Shown here one piece after another: positions 9,491 through 17,144 of a DNA stretch of 17,144 bases. The notes beneath the pieces are model-generated. The model did no database searches and was not told the origin of the DNA. It was given only the letters and a program-made list of their open reading frames with translations. A program made the translations under genes and the position numbers. Every line of letters begins with the position of its first letter. The first letter of the stretch is position 1. The DNA comes from Cudoniella acicularis (Eukaryota; Ascomycota; Leotiomycetes; Helotiales; Helotiaceae), in the NCBI GenBank assembly GCA_013054445.1, contig JAAMPI010001244.1:1-17144 (forward strand), given 5' to 3'.

Positions 9491-10056
9491 CTATCTTGCG
9501 GCAGTGGGGGGATATTCTGCGCCTTTCTTTGGATGTGATGTTTGGTAGGAATTATGTTCCGTACAAGTACGTATCCAGGTTTCTTCATCGTTGAGGCTGC
9601 TTAAAGCGGAATAGAAGGACGCGGTGGAGTTTGAGCGGCTACTGGTAATGCTGCTGGCCATGGATTCTTGAGCATCATTGCTGTCTTCTGTGCTAGAAGA
9701 ATCCGTCCCAGTGCCATTGTGTGCTTGAAGATGGTTGTCGTTTTCTGTGCTCAGAGACTCGTTGCAGTCCCATATATATGTATCGAGCGGTCCTATCTTC
9801 CCAGCAAGACAGAGCGGGTCCCACCGGTCTCCACACAACCGCACAATACCCTCCAGTTTTGCAGTATATGCATCCAAATTTTCTTTCATGAAGAGATCGG
9901 CGACTTGGGCGTCTTCAACTTTCTCAAATAACCTCTGCTTCTCCATAGAAAGGAGGTTTGCCTTTTGTCCTCGAAGAATGGCCTCCTTAGCGGCTTGCAA
10001 CTCAACGCCTGTTTTGAGATAATCTTGCTCGTATCCATATCCTACTTTGAAAGATG
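9491..10056 (-). CDS. Probable spliced C-terminal exon of the Vma22-like gene (or a separate small gene)
   Basis: The open frame runs from 10090 down to TGA at 9491. A donor, GTAAGG, at 10121 and an acceptor, CCGACAG, ending at 10057, with a CTGAC branch site, remove 65 nt and join the upstream Vma22-like exon to this frame exactly. The combined product would be 444 aa. Read as a separate gene, it would begin MMASTDMDSP at 10090, with its ATG overlapping the TGA of the shorter Vma22-like form, which is odd for a fungus. The segment has a charged helical part (ELQAAKEAILRGQKANLLS), then a Ser/Thr/Asn-rich low-complexity tail. I recognise no domain. Known Vma22/CCDC115 proteins usually end soon after their second coil, so this extension would be unusual. 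Confidence 0.5.
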
Positions 10057-10086
10057 CTGTCGGAGAATCCATGTCAGTACTCGCCA

Positions 10087-10986
10087 TCACTTGCTGACGA
10101 GTCCATCAGACTCTCCCTTACCTAGTGTGAGAAGAGCAATACCTTCACCTGTGTTATCCAGCTGCTTGTTAGAACTCAGAATGATGTTCGCTCGAGCCAG
10201 CTGCAATGCATCTTCCTTCGCTTGTTCCTTCGCACGATACTTCCTGGCTCTTCGAATCCGAATCTCTAGTTCCTTCATCTCCGCATCCACGCTGACAATC
10301 TGCGGTATAGTCGTCTCAACCATCCGTTCCGCATGCATCTGTGCAGTTCTCAACGCCGGCGGTACAAGAACCCCAAACATGCTGATAGGATCCTTCACTT
10401 TCGGTTTCTTCTTCTCTTTCTTCCTCTCTTTTTCCGCATCTCCGCCATTCGTATCTGCCGGCTCCGCTGTCTTTCCTTCCCCATTAAGCTCTGCTGCCTC
10501 CGTGTTCCCGTTCATGCCGTCATTTTCGGAAGTGGCATCCCCCTCGTGGCAGCCCCGAGACTTTGACACCGTGTACACAGCCGCACCGCCTGCATTTGGG
10601 CTGCTATTCTCGGAACCGTGGGCCGTGACACAGCAGGTTTTTATCGCTTGCACGCGGTCATCGTAGAAATCGCTGCCGAAGCGGATTCCGTTGGAGACGG
10701 AGAAGTTTGCTTGGGCGATGTTTAGGCGGATCTGGGAGTGTTAGTTTGGGATTGGAATTGAAGGGTGGGAAATGGAGAGAAAAGAGAAGTGGTTGATTGA
10801 GGATTGGTTGGGGAAAGGGAAACATACATTCTTATCAGCGGCGACAATTGAAGAGCGAAGAGTCGTATATTTGTCTAGCAAGTGGAGGTATTTTACCAGC
10901 AGCTCGTCAATTTCTTCCGATAGTTTGGAAACGCGGCTGACGTCAGTGTTTTCTGTGGTAGGGTCTTCAGGGGCAGAAGATGTCAT
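10087..10986 (-). CDS. vma22: Vma22/CCDC115-like V-ATPase assembly factor
   Basis: Exon 1 (10986-10828) and exon 2 (10731 onward) flank a 96-nt intron with GTATGT and CTAAC. The short form stops at 10087 (267 aa). Seen: a helical N-terminus with EEIDELLVKYLHLLDKY at residues 24-40, then IRLNIAQANFSVSNGIRFG from 54, a low-complexity linker, a Lys-rich run at 152-166, the signature DPISMFGVLVPPALRTAQ at 167-184, and a second charged helix. Known: DPxxxFGxLVPxxLRxAQ between two coils typifies the Vma22/CCDC115 family, which helps assemble the V0 sector of the vacuolar H+-ATPase at the ER. Inferred: the same role here. No transmembrane segment or signal peptide was seen. An alternative 65-nt intron (10057-10121) would replace the last ten residues with a long extension from the next exon. 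Confidence 0.85.
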
Positions 10987-11231
10987 TTTGGCCGATACGA
11001 GTGATATGGAGGTGCGGAAGAGAGGTCTGGGTGTGTGGGGACGTAATTAAGTTTGATTGAGGGCTTCGCGTCGTCGAGCCGTAATTGATGCTGATAGAGG
11101 GGGAAACGTTATTTCTACGCGATCTGACGCGTTTGATGGGTTGACGGAATACGGTGGCCAGGAGTGGTCTGGAGTTGAATATTAGGCAGACAAAAGCCAG
11201 ATTAGTCAGCAGGGTGTTTGAGTCGTGAGAC

Positions 11232-11802
11232 ATGGTAGAAGAAAGTCACGATTCAGGTGAGAGGATAAAGATTCTAAGGCGACCACGTGGACTCATATCT
11301 CTTTATTCCAGACTTTAACTTTAAAAATCGGCATTACTTGCAGGTCTTGCGTTGCCACATGCATATACGTTGTGCAATGCATTTGCAGTGTCAAGTACAG
11401 CACATCGCAGGACTTCACAGGTGCCCTGCAGGTGAAGTTTGTGGTACAAAATCCTCAAGTAGAAACTCACCCAATTTGAGACATTTGACTTGACCCAGAG
11501 GTTGAGACCTGCCACAACAAACGGTTTCTGACCTTCAGTCGTCTATACGAGATAACATTGAAAACATCACGCACCTCGAATCAGATCTCGATCCAATTAA
11601 CGTGGCGTTGGCTGCACTTTTCCGACAATATCTCCTCTCGCCCGCCGTACTCTCACGCTCCAAAGAGGGAAGAACCATGCAAGTCAGAATCGCCGTCGCC
11701 GCTGCCGTTGACTTGAGGACGCAACGAATCCAGCATCCCCCAACATTCGTGAGAACAGAACACTGCCCAGCCATGATCCGTCAACCCAGTTATTACCTCT
11801 GA
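11232..11802 (+). CDS. Possible small spliced gene of unknown function (~106 aa)
   Basis: Not recognised. The third exon, 11539-11802, reads SSIRDNIENITHLESDLD then PINVALAALFRQYLLSP, which looks like genuine helical protein; its last ~40 residues are less convincing. A consistent model joins exon 1 (11232-11256, MVEESHDS), exon 2 (11312-11343, DFNFKNRHYLQ) and exon 3 at TTCAG/11539, giving 107 codons including the stop. The first intron has a good GTGAGA donor. The second uses a weak GTCTTG donor, so exon 2 may be wrong. The gene would be transcribed divergently from the Vma22-like gene (ATG at 10986), sharing an upstream region of ~245 bp. Confidence 0.35.
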
Positions 11803-12549
11803 CTCCATCTTGTCTCGTACCCTCCCTCGTCATCTTGCCAATAGCTTCATCTCCCGTTTACAGTATCCATCCATTCGTTCTCGTTGCCAGCAGAGCCGGG
11901 CTCAGCGCATCGCTCTCCTATCAAATTTCCCCCATAATCCAGGCACACATCTACACTCGGCCGTTTCACGACTGCTGCTGCAGGTAACGACGCCAAAACC
12001 TCCCTCCGCCCTCTTTCGCCCTCTTCGTCCCCCTTTGAATTGCAGACTGTCTGGTTCCGGTGCTCTTTACCGTCTGCCCTCTGCCTAACGGTCTAACAGT
12101 ACGGTACTACCTAGCCTCGATCCTTGGCGCGCATCCGCTATCAACCCCATCCACCGTCTGCACATCTGCTACCTCACAGCTCGAGTGCCGCCGCCCCTCG
12201 CTCCCGACGATCATCATACCGTCGGCATTGTGTTGTGAGAGTGCTCTGTGTGGTGCTGCACAACCAACAGTCCAGCATTTCAGTAATTTAGCCGCAACAT
12301 AATCGAGCCGATTCCGACCTGTCCAGTGCCCGCGAGGTCTATCCGACTAGCTCTACCTTTATCAGCCCTCACCGTGAGATTTGATTCCGCTAAACCAAAC
12401 CTCGACTCGTCCCTGAATACAGCCCCCAGGAAACCCACTTCGACGACGCGTCGAACCCCCCCAACTCCTTCGTCAAAGGCCTCTGTCTACACCAGAGTAA
12501 GGAGGTGTAGTTGTTGAACAAGCTGGCAGCACCGCAAGCATCATCCAAA
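11803..12549 (+). promoter_or_regulatory. Pyrimidine-rich upstream region / leader of cdc42
   Basis: About 750 bp of C/T-rich sequence precedes the cdc42 start, with many CCCTC, CTCGTC and CCTCC runs on the plus strand. Such tracts are common in promoters and leaders of highly expressed filamentous-fungal genes. Several short open frames (e.g. 11810-12088, 12060-12302, 12326-12517) are low-complexity Pro/Ser/Leu/Arg and not credible proteins; some could act as upstream ORFs if the leader is transcribed. The transcription start cannot be placed from sequence alone. Confidence 0.45.
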
Positions 12550-13373
<824 letters not shown>

Positions 13374-14311
13374 CCCGGTCGTTTCACCCCCCCACCAACT
13401 TATACCCGCACGACCCCATCCCCGAACTTCATCTTCTTTCACCTAGCCATCCCACCTCACCCTCTCCTCCCTTATTAGCAAATGTCAGGCTGGAAAGCGG
13501 GAAAGGCTTTATCCTTGTTTTACTGCTTCTAGGACAACTCTAATCTGATATTGGGAAATACACAATGGGAGGAAAGCGAAAGAAGCCATCATATTGTGCA
13601 CAGCGAGCGATCGAGCGAATTGAAACTCAGGAGAGGAACCTTTGATACTTACCTTTTTTTTTTACCCGTGGCCAAGCGTATCACATCTATTGTATTGAAT
13701 TGAGATGATTGATGGATGGATAAACTTACTTCTTCAATTCAGGATTGCTTGCTGCCTGCCCACCTTGGGGCATTCCATTCCTCTGCTTCTAGCGCACGCT
13801 TTGTGGCAATCAATTCAAATTCTTCCAAAACAGGGTTTTGCTAGGTCCACTTCTACTGTTACTATTACTTCCTCTCGGTTCTCCGTTCCCATTTCCCATT
13901 TGTGCTTTTTTTATCTTCTTGGGCGCTAAAAGGAGTGAAATAGAATGCAATGGGAGCGAGGCCTGTGTGGTGTTTTTTGCCAATTGCGCATTTTTGCTTG
14001 GGTTACCTCAGTGGACGTTACAATGCAATACAATAAATAATGGCGTTTTCTCAACTTGAAAATTTCTAGGAGGCGTGAAGTAGTTAGAAACCTTTTTGTT
14101 CTTTTAGTGGAGGATAGGCTGGATAAGAAAATTTTATATCTTTAGCCTTACTAGCTATTTCCCTTCAACAATTTCTTTTATAGAAAAATAGAAACTCGGC
14201 GCGCAGGCGAGGAGGGGTATACCTCGAAAGAGAAGTCTAAGGAGACTTGAGTTTGTCTTGGCTTTTTTTTTGTATCAGGTGCTTTTCAGGGGCTAGTATA
14301 TAGAGAATTAA
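13374..14311. other. cdc42 3' flank and gene-free interval
   Basis: No supported gene. The first few hundred bases are probably cdc42 3' UTR. A T9 run lies near 13654-13662 and T-rich stretches continue to ~14280. Open frames at 13705-13929 and 13838-14059 (+) are low-complexity or hydrophobic by composition and lack motifs. Confidence 0.5.
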
Positions 14312-14375
14312 ATGGCTAACAGGATGGTTTCTACAGAGTATAAAGGTTATGAAGTAACCAAACCATTACACGTGA

Positions 14376-14627
14376 CTTCTCAAGGCTACCACCATCCCAA
14401 ATATCTACAGGAATACGATCTTCAATTGTGCCGAAAAGGGCTTGCAGCTATCAGAAGAGCCAAAATGGAAGCCTGCTATGGAGGTGGTGGAAGAGTCGCA
14501 TGCTTATTGGTTGCTTTGCATTAGTCAGTTGCTCCAGCCTAATCCAACGTCTCTGGAAAAATTATATTGCGGGAGGGCCGCTCTCTCCTTCAGCACATTT
14601 ATTCTATCTCAGCAAAGGAGCCCCTAA
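14376..14627 (+). pseudogene. Possible coding relic A, unknown function
   Basis: One plus-strand frame is open for 83 codons between TGA at 14373-14375 and TAA at 14625-14627. It contains protein-like sequence (EEPKWKPAMEVVEESHAYW, then LLCISQLLQPNPTSLEKLYC). The amphipathic, Trp/Tyr-containing character is unlike the surrounding T-rich DNA. No start codon, splice pair or recognised domain supports an intact gene. It could be an exon of a decayed gene together with the relic that follows it. Confidence 0.25.
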
Positions 14628-14721
14628 AGCCTCGAGTGAGACACGATATTGCCAAATCCAGTAGGCATCTAATTATGAGGTTTTTGAGAAATTGTTTTTG
14701 TTGATTTCCAACCCTCGTTAG

Positions 14722-15042
14722 CGTCCCTCTAGGCGGTTCCTGCGTCCCTCTCCTTCCTGTTCCATCATTCTCGGTCCCATTGGACTGGTCGAGTTTACCA
14801 ATTTATATTGCTTCCTGGAAGTCTCCGGAACATTTCTGCATCTCACTAGCCAAGCCCCACCGGAATGCAAGTTCCTTTCAGACCGAGCCCAATGCATCTC
14901 ATCCCGACTTCGCGACGACAAGCTCACGGAGTTCATGGCTAATATCGACGCCAAGATGGCTTTACCAGCTTCCCCACAATCTCATAATCTAATTCTCTTG
15001 GGCAACATCAAATTATCTCCATTACCAAGCATTGAAAAATAA
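14722..15042 (+). pseudogene. Possible coding relic B, unknown function
   Basis: A plus-strand frame is open for 106 codons up to TAA at 15040-15042, after a TAG at 14719-14721. It reads GPIGLVEFTNLYCFLEVSG, later FLSDRAQCISSRLRDDKLTE and FMANIDAKMALP, which looks like a helical protein segment rather than random DNA. There is no good ATG before residue ~70. A possible acceptor (CCTCTAG) ends near 14732. The antisense frame 14954-14718 is also open but Arg/Ser/Glu-biased, as expected of a shadow. I cannot assign a family. Confidence 0.25.
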
Positions 15043-15422
15043 TAAACGGACACTTTTCTACCTATCGCGGATTCAACTGTATACAACTGACGCCACTTTC
15101 CGATACTCAATTCTTCGGATGAGCGCGATTGCAAATCAAATATTCTCTTACCCTGTCACCAATTTATACCTTTATGTGCGGGGTTAGAATTTACGCACCC
15201 AAAGCATGGGACGTTGCGTGGCACGTCGCGCCTATTATATTTCCATGCCGGTAAATACCGCAATTTGATATTGCTCGCATCTGATGCCTGGCGCATGCAC
15301 AAAAAATATTTAGTCTTGGGTATTCCAGAATACTGAGTGAGGACGAATGAAGTTTCCAATGGCCTTCCATTGATTGCTCTCCGTCGAATTGTTCTCGTCA
15401 ACCGTTTCCTGTATCGCTAGCT
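15043..15422 (+). promoter_or_regulatory. Upstream region of the FAD oxidoreductase gene
   Basis: 380 bp with no supported gene, presumably the promoter of the downstream oxidoreductase. TA-rich words occur (e.g. near 15165 and 15233), but I see no single convincing TATA box or regulator site. Confidence 0.4.
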
Positions 15423-17144
15423 ATGCGGCCCCTAATTATTGCTTCTGTGCTGCTTCAGAGCGTCAATTGTTTCGGTTTTCCTTGGGAAGATGTCCAGTTG
15501 ACAGAAGATGATGTCACGGGAAAACCAGATCTAGCATTCGGCGATGCATCTGCCCCGACCCATCAATACTCGAATGCAAGCTGCAGAACATTCCCAGGTG
15601 ACGCCAGTTGGCCAAGTCCTGAAAGGTGGTCCAAATTCAATGATGAACTAGGTAGAAATCTCATCAAGCCATTACCGCCAGCTTCCGTCTGCTACCCACA
15701 GTGGTTTGACGCTGCGAAATGTGATTATGCAAAGAAAAATTTTGCCAATTCTACATTTCATACTTTTGATCCAGCATCATTGGTGTCACAATGGTTGGAG
15801 GGAAATACTTGCCCGTTACCCAAGGATATCTCAACTGCTCAAAATTCTGACTGTACTGGGTCTGGCTTTCCTTCGTATGTTGTCAATGCTACGACAGTTA
15901 AGCATATTCAGCTAGCGGTCAATTTTGCGCGAAATAACAACATCCGTTTAATTATTAAGTAGGTGCCTCCTCCCAAGATTCTAAACTGATAACTAATTAG
16001 AACAGGAACACGGGCCACGACTCCTCGGAAAATCAACCGGAGCCGGATCTCTCAGCATCTGGACCCGCCACCTCCAAGGCTTCGAATACTACCCCACCTA
16101 CACAATCGGTAACTACACCGGACAAGCAGCACACGTAGGAGCGGGTCTCCAATCCTTCGAACTCGGGAGAGCAGCTAGCCAAGCGAATGTTACAATCATA
16201 GCACCTGGAGGAAGCACCGTCGGTGCATTCGGCGGCTTCTTTCAAGGCGGTGGCCATTCTGCATATACGTCTTTTTACGGCTTGGGTGCGGATCAAATAA
16301 TTGCGATCAATATCGTCACGGCGGATGGGAGGTATATTACCGTTGATCAAAACTGCAACGAAGACCTCTATTTTGCCATGCGTGGAGGCGGTCCCGGTAC
16401 TCCTCTCCACAGCCACTCCTCTATAAATCTCTAACACCTCACAGGAACCTGGGGCGTAGTAACCTCCGTAATAACCAAAGCCCACCCCCTAACGCCTATC
16501 TCAACCAGCAGCCTCGCCTTCTCCACCTCCCCCCTAAACTACACAGGCCCCTTCCCAGCCTTCACCCCCACCACCAATGACCCAACCTTCCTCAACACTT
16601 CCATGCCCCACTCCGTCTTCTGGGCTGGCATAAAAGCCTACTTCCGCTTCTCCCTCAAAATCGCCGACGCAGGCGGCATCGGCTATAATTTCATCCGGCA
16701 CGCCTCCTTGCAACTCAACGGCTCTACAACAGATACTTTGCTCTTCACTACAAGTTTGCAAATGGTAAACATGAGTGCCGATCAGGCATTCGCTTTCGCT
16801 GCTCCTTTAATCGCCGAACTCAACGCCCTTGGTATAAGCATTGCTAACCCAACGCCTTACACGACATCTGGAAGAAATCTCAATCCTCGACCGGGCGATG
16901 CAGTCGGGGGTTCGAGACTAGCTACGCGCTTGTTTCCGAGGAAGAATTTCGAGTCTGAAGACTTGCTTGAGAAAACGACGGGTGTTATAAAGAGGTTTGT
17001 GGAGGAGGGAGGGTACACTTTTCATGGGATTAACTATTGTCCCACGGAAAAAGTAGGAGGATACCCTAATAACGCAGTCAACCCCGCCTTCCGCCTAACA
17101 TCCATGCACGGCGAAGCATTCGAAAGTCTCCCCATTCGCACCTC
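15423..17144 (+). CDS. Secreted FAD-linked oxidoreductase, berberine-bridge-enzyme type; partial, with an apparent 1-nt frameshift
   Basis: Start MRPLIIASVLLQSVNCFG is a signal peptide. Exons are 15423-15958, 16006-16396 and 16445 to the window edge; introns are 47 and 48 nt, the second with CTAAC. Seen: NTGHD, whose His is the usual 8-alpha-linked FAD attachment site; APGGSTVGAFGG and FQGGGHSAYTS; AMRGGGPGTWGVVTSV; later FHGINYCPT and NPAFRLTSMHG approaching the C-terminal BBE region. The second attachment site used by bicovalent members is Ser/Gly here, not Cys, so one covalent link is expected. Known: such enzymes (FAD_binding_4 plus BBE domains) oxidise sugars, alcohols or secondary metabolites outside the cell. 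Odd: after GHD (16016-16021) only two bases precede LGKSTG, one short of a Phe codon. Reading shifts frame there, yet everything downstream is clean for >360 codons. This is either a recent lesion or an assembly error. The 3' end lies beyond the window. Confidence 0.88.

Noticed and set aside
9965..10666. 233-codon plus-strand frame across the Vma22-like gene
   Set aside because: Antisense to a gene carrying a family signature; Ser/Phe/Leu-biased composition is typical of a shadow.
16033..16485. 150-codon minus-strand frame opposite the oxidoreductase
   Set aside because: Antisense shadow; the plus strand carries clear FAD-binding motifs across the same bases.

Overview
The window looks like nuclear DNA of a filamentous ascomycete (Pezizomycotina; Leotiomycetes is a weak guess). 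Protein-coding genes are split by short introns (about 47-98 nt) with GT..AG ends and fungal CTAAC/CTGAC/CTAAT-type branch sites. Genes lie on both strands, separated by long non-coding and AT-rich tracts. No bacterial operon logic, tRNA, rRNA or CRISPR was seen.

Layout: (1) 1-870, no supported gene. (2) 871-3835, minus strand: a four-exon gene for a ~924-residue protein ending in two C2H2-type zinc fingers; the fingers only appear after splicing. (3) 3836-5600: non-coding sequence with a cluster of GTCCTC motifs, then a probable decayed minus-strand gene. (4) 5600-7790: an AT-rich, gene-free block with hairpins and a degenerate element bounded by inverted repeats at 6764-6800 and 7240-7265. 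(5) 7875-8497: a broken isochorismatase-family hydrolase gene (one frameshift, one nonsense codon). (6) 9491-10986, minus strand: a Vma22/CCDC115-like V-ATPase assembly factor with a possible spliced C-terminal extension. (7) 11232-11802: a possible small spliced gene, divergent from the Vma22-like gene. (8) 12550-13373: a clean four-exon cdc42 gene. (9) 14300-15040: possible coding relics. (10) 15423 to the right edge: a secreted FAD-linked oxidoreductase of the berberine-bridge-enzyme type, with an apparent one-base deletion right after the flavin-binding GHD motif and cut off by the window end.

The core housekeeping genes (vma22-like, cdc42) sit together in the right half. The left and middle are accessory-like, with decayed genes and repeat debris. 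I see no cluster of genes that work as one pathway. The most useful observations are the hidden zinc-finger exon, an 81-nt intron that can be retained in frame, the alternative 3' ends of the Vma22-like gene, two differently aged broken enzyme genes, and the inverted-repeat element.
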